Shown: in pieces, positions 37,781-46,436 of the stretch
Position numbering within the stretch: the first letter of the stretch is position 1
Layout of the letters: each line of letters begins with the position of its first letter
Assembly (NCBI RefSeq): GCF_002102185.1
Contig: NZ_LQOW01000026.1
Coordinates: forward strand, 248,001 to 312,000
DNA: 64,000 bases
Source of the DNA: Mycobacterium fragae
GTDB taxonomy: Bacteria > Actinomycetota > Actinomycetes > Mycobacteriales > Mycobacteriaceae
Direction of reading: 5' to 3'
Translations under genes and position numbers: made by a program
The notes under the pieces: model-generated
What the model saw: only the letters and a program-made list of their open reading frames with translations
Database searches by the model: none
Told to the model about the DNA's origin: nothing

Positions 37781-39187
37781 ATGGTGCCCACCGGTACGGC
37801 GCTCGTCTTCGAGGAGCGGGAGTACAGCCTCCCGCAGCTCGAGGCGCTGGCCGGAGGCTTGGCCCGCACGCTGAGCAAGCATGGGGTGACGGCCGGCCAA
37901 CGGGTGGCGTTGATGGCGTCCACGCGCCCGGAATTCGTCGCGGCGCTACGCGCAATCTGGAAGTTGGGCGCGGCGGTGGTCCTGCTCAGCCCCGCCTGGA
38001 AGCGCGACGAAGTCGAGCACGCGTTGGCGTTGACCGATCCTGCTCACGCCGTCGGCGATCACCCGGTGCTGTCGGGGCTGATGCCGATGCTGCATCTCGA
38101 CGAGCCGATCGCACCCGCTGAACCGACGTCCGGCTCGGCCCCGCCGGAGTCCGATGCGCTGTTGGTGTTCAGCTCGGGCACCACCGGTCTGCCCAAGGCC
38201 GTCCGGCACACCCACGCGTCGTTGCACGCCGCCGCGCGGCACTGGCGAGACGCACTGCAATTGACCGCGCGGGATCGCATCCAGATCGCCACCCCGCCGT
38301 CGCACGTGCTGGGTCTGCTCAACATCATCACGGCACTGCAGACCGGGGTGCGAATGCGGCTACATCGCCGGTTCGACATCGACGCACTGCTGCAGTGCAT
38401 CGAGGCGGATCGGATCACCGTCGAGATGGCGGTTGCCCCAATAGCATTGGCCATCGCCTCGCACCCGCGCCTCGAGTCCTATGACCTCTCGTCGCTGCGG
38501 TTCATCATGTGGGGCGCAACACCGGTCAGCCAAAGCGTCGCGCAAACCGTCACCCGGCGCACCGGCGTCGGCTGGGTCCCCGCATACGGCACCACCGAGC
38601 TGCCGGTCATCGCCTGCAACCCACTCGACGGCGCCCGGCTCGACTCGGTCGGACGGCCGGTGCCCGGCGTGCAGGTGCGGGTGACGTCCTTGCAGATCGG
38701 TGAGCCGGTGGGGCCTGGTGATGTGGGGGAGATCCAGGCGCGGGCGGAGTCGTTGATGGCCGGCTATCTGCCCGACGAGGCGACGCGGGATGCGCTGTGC
38801 GACGGGTGGTATCGCACCGGCGACGTCGGCTATCTCGACACCGGTGGATGGCTGCGGATCACCGACCGTTCCAAAGAAATGATCAAGGTGCGTGGCTTCC
38901 AGGTCTCGCCCGCCGAGATCGAGGCCGTGCTGCACGGTCATCCCGCCGTCGAGGACTGCGCGGTGTTCGGTGTCCCCGACGGAGTCGACGGGGAGGCCGT
39001 CGTCGCGGCCGTCGCCACCCGCGCGCCGGTCGACGCGGCCGAACTCACGGCACGGGTGGATGAACGGCTGGCATCCTACAAACGCCTGAGCGGCGTTGTT
39101 TTTGTTGCCGAAATACCTCGATTGCCGTCCGGCAAGGTGCTACGCCGAGTGCTGAAGGAGCAATATGGATGTACGGCTGACAGCTGA
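37781..39187 (+). CDS. AMP-forming acyl-CoA synthetase
   Basis: A ~468-residue ANL ligase that activates a carboxylic acid to its CoA ester. P-loop LLVFSSGTTGLPKAVRHTH, then VPAYGTTELP, YRTGDVGYLD, and the C-terminal Lys motif LPSGKVLRRVLKE. Slightly short at the N-terminus. Start uncertain: AGGAG (37775-37779) favours GTG 37784 or ATG 37781 over the TTG at 37763. It opens a plus-strand operon and overlaps the next gene by 23 bases. The hydrophobic pocket gives no clear substrate. Confidence 0.87.
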   Translation: MVPTGTALVFEEREYSLPQLEALAGGLARTLSKHGVTAGQRVALMASTRPEFVAALRAIWKLGAAVVLLSPAWKRDEVEHALALTDPAHAVGDHPVLSGLMPMLHLDEPIAPAEPTSGSAPPESDALLVFSSGTTGLPKAVRHTHASLHAAARHWRDALQLTARDRIQIATPPSHVLGLLNIITALQTGVRMRLHRRFDIDALLQCIEADRITVEMAVAPIALAIASHPRLESYDLSSLRFIMWGATPVSQSVAQTVTRRTGVGWVPAYGTTELPVIACNPLDGARLDSVGRPVPGVQVRVTSLQIGEPVGPGDVGEIQARAESLMAGYLPDEATRDALCDGWYRTGDVGYLDTGGWLRITDRSKEMIKVRGFQVSPAEIEAVLHGHPAVEDCAVFGVPDGVDGEAVVAAVATRAPVDAAELTARVDERLASYKRLSGVVFVAEIPRLPSGKVLRRVLKEQYGCTADS

Positions 39188-40070
39188 ACAAAAGCAGCTG
39201 CGCGACGCCGCCGCCAAGCTGGCCGACGACCTCGGCCCGGGCTCGGTTCAGGATCTGGAAGACGAGAATCGGATCGCCCGGCTGGACAAGCAAATCGAGA
39301 CGACGGGCTGGCGATCGCTGCGCTCCGACGGCGCCTCCGGTGTCGAGGTGGCGATCGTCGCAGAGGAATTCGGCCGCGGCCTGGTCGACGCGCCGCTTCT
39401 CGGGCCGGTCCTTGCCGACGACCTGGCCCGCCACGTCGGTGTCGATGCCCGCGGCTCGACGATCGCCGTCGGTGAGCACGCGACCGACGCGCGCGGCTAC
39501 CAGCGGGCGCTGTCCCTCAGCGGCACAACGGTTTTAGCCACCGAGCTGGGCGCAGCCCGTGCCGGCGCAGATCTGACCCGAGCCAATGCCGACATCGCCG
39601 GAGCAGCGGTTGCCGTCGGCGACGTGGACCCCGACGCCGCCGGGCGATGGCTGGCGCTCGCGCTGGTCACCACGTGTGCCGACCTGGTCGGCACGGCGCG
39701 CGGCGCACAGACTCTGGCGTGTGACTACGCGAAAATCCGTGAGCAGTACGGCAACCCGATCGGCTCCTATCAGGCCGTCGCCCACTTGCTGGCCGAAAGC
39801 GTGGCCCTCATCGAAGGATCGGTGAGCGTGCTGCGCCATGCGGCATGGGCGGTCGACGAACTCGAGTCGGCCGAGGCGATTCGGGCGGCGCGGGTGGCCA
39901 AGCTGTATTGCGCGCGCACCGCGCGCACCGTGTGTGAGACCGCCATACAGGTGCACGGCGGCATCGGGAATACCTGGGAGTGCCTGGCGCACGTCTTCCT
40001 GCGGCGTGCACTGACATCCACCGAACTGTGGCCCGTCAAACTCGAGGAGATCGACGTTGGACTTTCGTGA
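39165..40070 (+). CDS. Acyl-CoA dehydrogenase, small non-catalytic-type subunit
   Basis: A 301-residue ACAD-fold protein, shorter than the usual ~380. The C-terminal ACAD elements are present (EQYGNPIGSYQAVAHLLAES; QVHGGIGNTWE). Together with the next gene it resembles the heteromeric FadE pairs of mycobacterial steroid degradation, in which two different subunits form one alpha2beta2 enzyme. It overlaps the ligase gene and the second dehydrogenase gene, so 1:1 synthesis is likely. Confidence 0.85.
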   Translation: MDVRLTAEQKQLRDAAAKLADDLGPGSVQDLEDENRIARLDKQIETTGWRSLRSDGASGVEVAIVAEEFGRGLVDAPLLGPVLADDLARHVGVDARGSTIAVGEHATDARGYQRALSLSGTTVLATELGAARAGADLTRANADIAGAAVAVGDVDPDAAGRWLALALVTTCADLVGTARGAQTLACDYAKIREQYGNPIGSYQAVAHLLAESVALIEGSVSVLRHAAWAVDELESAEAIRAARVAKLYCARTARTVCETAIQVHGGIGNTWECLAHVFLRRALTSTELWPVKLEEIDVGLS

Positions 40071-41139
40071 TTCGCCCGACGAAGCCGCCTTCCGGGAGCG
40101 GCTACGGTCGTGGCTCTCCGTGCACGCCAAGGAGTTTCCGAGCTCGGGCGACGAGTATTGGACCCGGCAGGGCGAATGGCACCGCGCGCTGTATGAGGGC
40201 GGCTTCTTCGGCTTGTCCTGGCCGCGCGAGTACGGCGGCCACGAGTTGCCGCCGGTCTACGACGTGATTCTCGACGAGGAGCTGGCGCGCGCCGGCGCTC
40301 CGCCGCGGCCCAGCCTCGGCTACCTCGTCGCGGGCCTGAGCCGGCACGGCAGCAAGGAGCTGTGCCGTCGGTTTCTGCCCGGCATGATCAACGGCACCGA
40401 GCGGTGGTGCCAGGGCTTCAGTGAGCCCGGCGCCGGCTCGGACCTCGCGTCGCTGACCACCACCGCCACCACCGACGGCGACAACTACGTCGTACACGGA
40501 CACAAGATCTGGACCAGCTACTCCGACGTCGCCGACTGGTGTCTACTCCTGGCCCGCACCGATCCGGACGCAAAACGCCATCGCGGCATATCGGCGTTCA
40601 TCATCTCGATGAAACAGCCTGGCGTACAACAGCGTCCGCTGCGGATGATCAACGGAGTCACCACCGAATTCGGCCAGGTGTTCTTCGACGGCGCGACCGT
40701 GCCGGCCGACCACATGGTAGGTGCCCCGGGCGAAGGGTGGGCGCTTGCCATGACGGTGGTCGGGCATGAACGCGAACCCTCCACGCTGGGCTATGCCGCC
40801 CGCTACGGCAAGCTCGTCCGTGAGCTCGCTGCCCGCAGCGACGGCCCCCCATGCCCGGAATTGGCCTGGGCCGCAGTGCAAACCGAGATGCTCACCCACC
40901 ACGTCCGGCGGCGGCTGTCCGAACAGCTCGACGGCGTCACACACGGGTCGGACGGATCGCTGGACAAGCTGCTGATGACCTGGGTCGAGCAATCCGTCGG
41001 CCACGCCGCGCTGGCCGTCGGCGGCGTCGACGACCCCGGGCTGCTGAGTGCCTACCTGTATAGCCGCGCCCAAAGCGTTATGGGCGGGACATCGCAGATC
41101 CAGAAGAACATCATCGCCTCACGAATCTTGGGATTGTAG
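40057..41139 (+). CDS. Acyl-CoA dehydrogenase, partner subunit
   Basis: A 360-residue flavoenzyme subunit. FAD/substrate segments GFSEPGAGSDLASLTT, NGHKIW-like VHGHKIWTSYSD, and the C-terminal MGGTSQIQKNIIASRILGL are clear. Overlaps the preceding gene by 14 bases. As a pair they would introduce an alpha-beta double bond in an acyl-CoA, most likely one with a bulky or cyclic acyl part, as with the FadE28/FadE29 type of enzyme; that specificity is inferred from pairing only. Confidence 0.88.
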   Translation: MDFRDSPDEAAFRERLRSWLSVHAKEFPSSGDEYWTRQGEWHRALYEGGFFGLSWPREYGGHELPPVYDVILDEELARAGAPPRPSLGYLVAGLSRHGSKELCRRFLPGMINGTERWCQGFSEPGAGSDLASLTTTATTDGDNYVVHGHKIWTSYSDVADWCLLLARTDPDAKRHRGISAFIISMKQPGVQQRPLRMINGVTTEFGQVFFDGATVPADHMVGAPGEGWALAMTVVGHEREPSTLGYAARYGKLVRELAARSDGPPCPELAWAAVQTEMLTHHVRRRLSEQLDGVTHGSDGSLDKLLMTWVEQSVGHAALAVGGVDDPGLLSAYLYSRAQSVMGGTSQIQKNIIASRILGL

Positions 41140-41202
41140 GAGTGATCGCGAGCGCGGGCGCAGCCCGGGTGAAGCGGGTCACGACCATCGAAGGAGCCTG
41201 AC

Positions 41203-41970
41203 GTGTACGACATGCCGACCGAAATCGACGTCCGCGCCGACGGCGCGCTGCGGATCATCACGCTGAACCGGCCGGATTCGCTCAACTCGGTCAACGACGA
41301 CCTCCACAACGGGCTAGCGCGACTGTGGCAGCGATTGACCGATGACCCCACTGCCCGCGCGGCAGTCATAACCGGGGCCGGCAGGGCGTTTTCGGCCGGC
41401 GGCGATTTTGCGTATCTCAAGGAACTGTCGGAAGATGCCGACCTGCGCGCCAAGACCATCCGCGACGGGCGCGAGATCGTGCTGGGCATGGCCCGCTGCC
41501 GGGTGCCGGTGGTGGCGGCGGTCAACGGCCCGGCCGTCGGCCTCGGCTGTAGCTTGGTCGCGCTCAGCGACATCGTCTACATCGCCGAAGACGCCTACCT
41601 CGCCGATCCGCACGTGCAGGTGGGGCTGGTGGCCGCCGACGGCGGACCGCTGACCTGGCCACTGCACATCAGCCTGCTGCTGGCCAAGGAGTACGCGCTT
41701 ACCGGCACCCGGATCTCCGCCGAGCGGGCCGTCGAACTGGGGCTGGCCAATCATGTCGTGGCCGACCCGGTGGCCGAGGCGATCGCCTGCGCCAAAAAGA
41801 TCATGGAACTGCCGCAGCAAGCCGTCGAGAGCACCAAGCGCGTCCTCAATGTCCATCTCGAGCGCGCCGTCCTCGCCACGCTCGACTTCGCTCTAACCGC
41901 CGAGAACCAGTCCTTCCAGACTGAGGATTTCCGCACGATCGTCACCAAGCTGAACGCCGGCAAGAACTAG
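41203..41970 (+). CDS. Enoyl-CoA hydratase/isomerase
   Basis: A 255-residue crotonase. Oxyanion hole elements GAGRAFSAGGDFAYL and GPAVGLGCSLVALSDIVY are present; the second catalytic position in DPHVQVGLVAADGG carries no clear Glu (Val/Ala region), so hydratase activity is not certain and isomerase or other crotonase chemistry is possible. Starts at GTG 41203 after a 63-base gap; GAAGGAG lies upstream. Last gene of the ligase operon. Confidence 0.85.
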   Translation: MYDMPTEIDVRADGALRIITLNRPDSLNSVNDDLHNGLARLWQRLTDDPTARAAVITGAGRAFSAGGDFAYLKELSEDADLRAKTIRDGREIVLGMARCRVPVVAAVNGPAVGLGCSLVALSDIVYIAEDAYLADPHVQVGLVAADGGPLTWPLHISLLLAKEYALTGTRISAERAVELGLANHVVADPVAEAIACAKKIMELPQQAVESTKRVLNVHLERAVLATLDFALTAENQSFQTEDFRTIVTKLNAGKN

Positions 41971-41988
41971 CGCTGCCGCCCCTCTGGC

Positions 41989-42047
41989 CTCGAGTGTGAA
42001 GCTGCGTTCACGTTCGGCGGCCAGCGTGAAGGCTGGCTTCACGCTCG
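41989..42047. repeat. Dispersed intergenic hairpin repeat, copy 2 (terminator-like)
   Basis: Homologous to 5204-5263. Outer arms CCTCGAGTGTGAAGC (41988-42002) and GCTTCACGCTCGAGG (42036-42050) pair with one G-T mismatch to form a long hairpin between the convergent enoyl-CoA hydratase and SDR genes, where it may terminate both. Confidence 0.75.
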
Positions 42048-42060
42048 AGGCGTTAAGCGC

Positions 42061-42822
42061 TCACTTCGGCGGGAACCGCAGCGCGCCGTCCAGGCGGATG
42101 ACTTCGCCGTTGAGGTAATCACTTTCGACGATGCTCTGCACGAAGGTGGCGTATTCGGCGGGCCGGCCCATCCGCTTGGGGAAGGGAACCTGCGGTCCCC
42201 AGTAGGCCTCCAGCTGGTCACCGGCTTTGCCGTAGGCCGGCGTCAGGAACGTGCCGGGAGCGATGGTGACCACGCGGATACCCAGCGGAGACAGATCCCG
42301 CGCAGCGACCAGGGTCATCCCGACGACGCCGCCTTTGGCCGCGGCGTAGGGCAGCTGGCCGATCTGCCCCTCGTAGGCGGCGATCGACGCGGTATTGATG
42401 ATGACGCCGCGGGCGCCGTCGACCGGCTCTTGACGCGCGATGGCCGCGGCGGCCAGGCGCATCACGTTGAACACCCCGGTGAGGTAGACGTCGATGGTGG
42501 CCTTGAACCCGTCCAGGTCCAACGGCGTGCCGTCCTTGCCGATCAGCCGGCCCCCGCTCGCCGGACCGCCATGCGCATCCACCGAGATACGAAGCGGGCC
42601 AAGCGATTCCGCTTCGGCCAGCGCCGCCTGAACGTCGTCGGTATTGGTGGCGTCGGTGCGCACATAGCGGGCGCCGAGCTCGTTCTCCAGCTCCTTGCCC
42701 TTGTCGTCGGCCAGATCCGCGATGACGACCTTGGCGCCGGCGGAGTGCAGCCGGCGCACCGTCGCCTCGCCCAGGCCGCCGGCACCGCCGACGACGATCG
42801 CCGAACTACCACTGATCTGCAT
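42061..42822 (-). CDS. SDR dehydrogenase, 3-hydroxyacyl-CoA dehydrogenase type II-like
   Basis: A 253-residue short-chain dehydrogenase. NAD site GGAGGLGEATVRRL with Asp at the end of beta-2 (VVIADLADD), catalytic Ser (NTASIAAYEG) and YxxxK as YAAAKGG. The sequence layout is that of human HSD17B10-like 3-hydroxyacyl-CoA dehydrogenases, fitting the third step of beta-oxidation in this island. Divergent from the thiolase across the palindrome at 42860. Confidence 0.88.
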   Translation of the reverse strand: MQISGSSAIVVGGAGGLGEATVRRLHSAGAKVVIADLADDKGKELENELGARYVRTDATNTDDVQAALAEAESLGPLRISVDAHGGPASGGRLIGKDGTPLDLDGFKATIDVYLTGVFNVMRLAAAAIARQEPVDGARGVIINTASIAAYEGQIGQLPYAAAKGGVVGMTLVAARDLSPLGIRVVTIAPGTFLTPAYGKAGDQLEAYWGPQVPFPKRMGRPAEYATFVQSIVESDYLNGEVIRLDGALRFPPK

Positions 42823-42859
42823 CGCTGTTTCCCTTCTTGCAACTCTTACTCTCGAACTG

Positions 42860-42876
42860 AGAGAATAATGTTCTCA
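42860..42876. promoter_or_regulatory. 17-bp palindromic operator, site 2
   Basis: AGAGAATA-A-TGTTCTCA: left half identical to site 1 (37720-37736), right half differing at two positions. It lies between the divergent SDR and thiolase genes. Confidence 0.7.
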
Positions 42877-42900
42877 TAGCGTCGCGAATGGAGATCACCC

Positions 42901-44040
42901 GTGCCCGAAGCCGTCATCGTGTCCGCCCTGCGCACCCCCATCGGCACCGCCCGCAAGGGCACGCTGCGCGACACCACCGCATACGAACTGGCACATCACG
43001 TGGTGTCGGAAGCCTCGGCCAGCCTGGACTCGGCACAGGTCGACGACGTGATCCTGGGCGAGGGTCTCTACGGCGGCGGTGTGCTGGCCCGCCATGCGGC
43101 GATCACGGCGGGGCTGCCGTCGGTGCCCGGCCTGGCCAACAACCGGCATTGTGCGGCCGGTCAGGCGGCGGTGCAGAGCGCGGCGGCAAGCGTGCGGGCG
43201 GGCATGGATCAGTTGGTCATCGCCGGGGGTGTGAACTCGGCGTCTACTTCGCCGCGGTCGCGGATGCAGGTCGACGGCGAATGGGTCGACTGGTTCCCGC
43301 CGACACATCCCGACCGGCCCGACGCGCCGAACATGGACATGTCGATCACTGTCGGGTGGAACGCCGCGGTCAAGGCCGGGATCAGTCGCGAGGAGATGGA
43401 CGCCTGGGCGCTGAGGTCGCACCGCAACGCGATCGCCGCGATCGACGAGGGCCGCTTCAAGGAGGAGATCGTCCCGATCGAGACGCCGCACGGGCTGTTC
43501 GCGGTCGATGAGCATCCCCGCCGCGACACCAGCGTGGAGAAGCTGGCCGCGCTCAAGCCGCTGCACCCGGAGATCGAGGGTTTCTCGATCACCGCCGGCA
43601 ACTCCTGCGGCGCAAACGACGGCGCCGCGGTGCTGACCATCGCCAGCGACCGGTTGGGCCTGCCCGCGCTGGCGACCGTGCGAGCGTGGGCGTCGGTAGG
43701 CGTCGATCCCGCGGCCACCGGCCTGGCGCCCGTCGAGGCGATCCCGAAAGCCCTTGCCCGCGCGAACCTTTCGCTTTCCGATGTTGAGCTGTTCGAAATC
43801 AACGAGGCATTCGCCTCGATGTGCGTGGCTACCGTCAAGCTGCTCGACCTGGATCCTGAGCGGGTCAACGTCAGCGGCAGCGGCTGCTCGCTGGGACATC
43901 CGGTCGCGGCCACCGGGGCACGGATGCTGGTCACGCTGGTGCATGAACTGCGTCGGCGCGGCGGCGGGTTCGGGGTCGCGGCAATGTGCGCGGGCGGCGG
44001 CATGGGTTCGGCCACGGTGATCGAGGTCCCCGCGCCATGA
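42901..44040 (+). CDS. Thiolase (acetyl-CoA acyltransferase)
   Basis: A 379-residue thiolase. Nucleophile Cys in NRHCAAGQAAVQSA, the NEAFAS motif, and the second catalytic Cys-Gly-His region as GSGCSLGHPVAATGAR with CAGGGMG at the C-terminus. It would release acetyl- or propionyl-CoA at the end of the pathway. GTG 42901 follows GGAGATCACCC. Seven bases before meaB, so thiolase and mutase chaperone are cotranscribed. Confidence 0.92.
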   Translation: MPEAVIVSALRTPIGTARKGTLRDTTAYELAHHVVSEASASLDSAQVDDVILGEGLYGGGVLARHAAITAGLPSVPGLANNRHCAAGQAAVQSAAASVRAGMDQLVIAGGVNSASTSPRSRMQVDGEWVDWFPPTHPDRPDAPNMDMSITVGWNAAVKAGISREEMDAWALRSHRNAIAAIDEGRFKEEIVPIETPHGLFAVDEHPRRDTSVEKLAALKPLHPEIEGFSITAGNSCGANDGAAVLTIASDRLGLPALATVRAWASVGVDPAATGLAPVEAIPKALARANLSLSDVELFEINEAFASMCVATVKLLDLDPERVNVSGSGCSLGHPVAATGARMLVTLVHELRRRGGGFGVAAMCAGGGMGSATVIEVPAP

Positions 44041-44047
44041 TCATTAG

Positions 44048-44908
44048 ATGACCGTCGCCGATCTGATCGACGCCGCGCGTAACGGTTCCATTCGGGCCGC
44101 GGGCCGGTTGCTCAGCCTGGTGGAGAGTGAGCGTCGCGACGAGGTGCTGGCCAGCCTGGGCCCGTCGTCGGTGCACGTGGTCGGCGTGACGGGGCCGCCC
44201 GGCGCGGGCAAGTCGACGACGATCGCGGCGTTGGTGGGGGCGTATCGGCAGCGGGATCTGCGGGTGGCGGTGCTGGCCGTCGATCCGTCATCGCCTTTCA
44301 GCGGCGGGGCGCTGCTAGGCGACCGGATCCGAATGACCAGGCATATCAACGACTCCCACGTCCTGATCCGCTCGGTGGCGACCCGGGGCCATCTGGGCGG
44401 GCTGGCCGCCGCCGTGCCCGCCGCCATCCGCCTGCTCGGGGCATTGTGTTACGACGTGATCCTGCTCGAGACGGTCGGCGTGGGCCAGTCCGAGATCGAA
44501 ATCGCGGCGGTGGCCGACCCGACCGTGGTCATCCTGAATCCCGGTGCCGGCGACGCGGTTCAGGCCGCCAAGGCGGGCCTGCTGGAGGTCGCCGACATCG
44601 TGGTGGTCAACAAGGCCGACCGGGACGGCGCCGAGCAGACCGTTCGCGATCTTCGCGCCGAGACCAAGGCCCCGATCGTCAGCCTCGTCGCCGCCAAAGG
44701 TGAAGGCCTCTCGGAGTTGATGGAGGCAATCGATGCTCATCACCGTGCGGACAACCCGGCTCGTCGGCTGGCTCGCGCCCGGGCCCAAATTTTGTCCCTG
44801 GCGCAAACCCGGCTGCGGACTCACCCGGAACTCGACCGGCTCGCCGAGTCCGTAGCCGACGGGCACGACGATCCCTACACCGCGGCCGAACGGTTGCTAG
44901 CCCCTTGA
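44048..44908 (+). CDS. meaB: MeaB/ArgK-type GTPase, acyl-CoA mutase chaperone
   Basis: A 286-residue G3E-family GTPase. P-loop GPPGAGKST, switch motif ETVGVGQSEIEIA and G4 motif NKAD; the base-specificity and C-terminal helices match MeaB, somewhat shorter than the ~325 usual. MeaB proteins gate loading and repair of adenosylcobalamin in their cognate mutase. Being next to the thiolase ties it to the mutase at 31308-33311 rather than to the housekeeping methylmalonyl-CoA mutase. Its 3' end overlaps the convergent methyltransferase gene by 34 bases. Confidence 0.9.
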   Translation: MTVADLIDAARNGSIRAAGRLLSLVESERRDEVLASLGPSSVHVVGVTGPPGAGKSTTIAALVGAYRQRDLRVAVLAVDPSSPFSGGALLGDRIRMTRHINDSHVLIRSVATRGHLGGLAAAVPAAIRLLGALCYDVILLETVGVGQSEIEIAAVADPTVVILNPGAGDAVQAAKAGLLEVADIVVVNKADRDGAEQTVRDLRAETKAPIVSLVAAKGEGLSELMEAIDAHHRADNPARRLARARAQILSLAQTRLRTHPELDRLAESVADGHDDPYTAAERLLAP

Positions 44909-45510
44909 ACTATCCAGCGGACATGTCGACGACCGTAGGCGCGCCGGTCGATGCGCACCGCATCAAAGCCGGCCGCACGGCACTGATCGGCAAAGGATTG
45001 CGCCTGGCCGTCGGTCCAGCCATGGCTCGCCAGGCCGGTCGCCCCGGCACGCACCACGCGTTCGATCGCCAGGAATTTCCCACCAGGCCCGAGCACTCGT
45101 CGCACTTCAGTGAGGCCGGCGGTGACATCTCGCCAGTGATGCACGGTCGCGACCGACCACACCACCGTGGCCCAAGCATCCGGCACCGGCAGATCTTCCA
45201 CCGCGCCGTGCGACCAGCTAATCGCCGGATGTCCGCGGGTGAAGGTCCGGGCCAGCCGCAACATCACCGGCGCCGGGTCCACGCCGATCACCTGCGCGCC
45301 GCGACGCGCGGCCAGCCTTACCGAACTCCCTGGGCCGCAACCGATGTCGACGACGCGGTCGGCGCCCGACACCGAGGCCACCTCGACGGGCAGGCGCGCG
45401 CGAGCACGCCCGGTCAGGAGCATGACAAGCCCCGCCGCCAGCCCGGTAAGCCCGGCGAAGCCGGGATGGTCGGCGTGGTGGTTGACGGCCTGATCCTGCG
45501 AGTTGTTCAT
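44875..45510 (-). CDS. Class I SAM methyltransferase
   Basis: A 211-residue Rossmann methyltransferase (VVDIGCGPGSSVRLAA; VIGVDPAPVMLRLA; VVWSVATVHHWRD; GGKFLAIERVV). ATG 45510 is chosen for AAGGTGG eight bases upstream; the frame extends to 45531. Substrate unknown. Antisense-overlapping end with meaB. Not clearly part of either island. Confidence 0.82.
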   Translation of the reverse strand: MNNSQDQAVNHHADHPGFAGLTGLAAGLVMLLTGRARARLPVEVASVSGADRVVDIGCGPGSSVRLAARRGAQVIGVDPAPVMLRLARTFTRGHPAISWSHGAVEDLPVPDAWATVVWSVATVHHWRDVTAGLTEVRRVLGPGGKFLAIERVVRAGATGLASHGWTDGQAQSFADQCRAAGFDAVRIDRRAYGRRHVRWIVQGASNRSAAV

Positions 45511-45561
45511 GTGTCCACCTTGCCCGTTCAAGTCAACCTGAAGTCAATGTAGGAGAGGTTT

Positions 45562-46419
45562 ATGACAGCGCGACCGGTCAGCAGCGAGGTTCTGGTCATC
45601 ATCGGAGCCGGAGGGATGGGGCTGGCCGTCGCGCGTCGGGTCGGGGCGGGCCGCACGATCGTGCTGGCCGACGTGAACAAGGCAGGTCTGGAAACCGCCG
45701 CAGCGGCTCTGAGCGGCGACGGCCACCAGGTGCAGACCCGAGAAGTCGACGTCACCTCACGGTCTTCGGTGGCCGCGTTGGCCGAGATGGCCGAGGGGAC
45801 AGGACGTGTCACCGCTGTCGTTCACACCGCGGGGCTCTCACCGCAACAAGCATCCGCTGAAGCGGTCCTAGCCGTGGATCTGCTGGGCGTTGCGCTCAGC
45901 ATCGACGAGTTCGGTCGCATCATCGAGCCCGGCGGCGCCGGAGTGGTGATTGCCAGCATGTCCGGCCACATGCAACCCGCGCTCGATCCGGAGATCGAGC
46001 GTCAGCTGGCTACCACGCCGGCCGACGAGCTGTTGAGTCTCGACGTGTGCTCGTCGATGCCTCACAGCGGGCTGGCATACGCATTCGCCAAGCGCGCCAA
46101 TCAAATCCGGGTCGCCGCCGCGGCCAAAGTTTGGGGCGAGCGCGGTGCCCGGATCAACTCCATCAGCCCGGGTGTCATCTCCACCGCGATGGGCCGACAA
46201 GAGCTCGGCGGTGAATCCGGCGGGTTCATGCAAGCATTGCTCGACAACGCCGCCCTGCAACGTATCGGCACGCCCGAGGACATCGCTGCGGCCACCGAAT
46301 TTCTGCTCGGACCTTCGGCCGGGTATATCACCGGCATCGATCTGCTGGTCGACGGGGGAGTCGTTGCCGGAGTTCAAAGCGGCACAATCGATCTCGCTAA
46401 AGCACTCGCCGGTCGATGA
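45562..46419 (+). CDS. SDR oxidoreductase
   Basis: A 285-residue short-chain dehydrogenase with a slightly unusual nucleotide-binding loop (IGAGGMGLAVARR) instead of TGxxxGxG. Asp in VLADVNKAG suggests NAD. Active-site Ser (IASMSGH) and YAFAKRANQ (Y-x-x-x-K). C-terminus GYITGIDLLVDGG is typical. Substrate unknown. ATG 45562 has AGGAGAGG upstream. Convergent with the double GntR gene. Confidence 0.85.
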   Translation: MTARPVSSEVLVIIGAGGMGLAVARRVGAGRTIVLADVNKAGLETAAAALSGDGHQVQTREVDVTSRSSVAALAEMAEGTGRVTAVVHTAGLSPQQASAEAVLAVDLLGVALSIDEFGRIIEPGGAGVVIASMSGHMQPALDPEIERQLATTPADELLSLDVCSSMPHSGLAYAFAKRANQIRVAAAAKVWGERGARINSISPGVISTAMGRQELGGESGGFMQALLDNAALQRIGTPEDIAAATEFLLGPSAGYITGIDLLVDGGVVAGVQSGTIDLAKALAGR

Positions 46420-46436
46420 ACCCGCTCCAACGCCGA

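Noticed and set aside
45512..46436. Possible boundary of a mobile element between the two catabolic islands
   Set aside because: No transposase, integrase, terminal repeats or tRNA-associated direct repeats were seen here.
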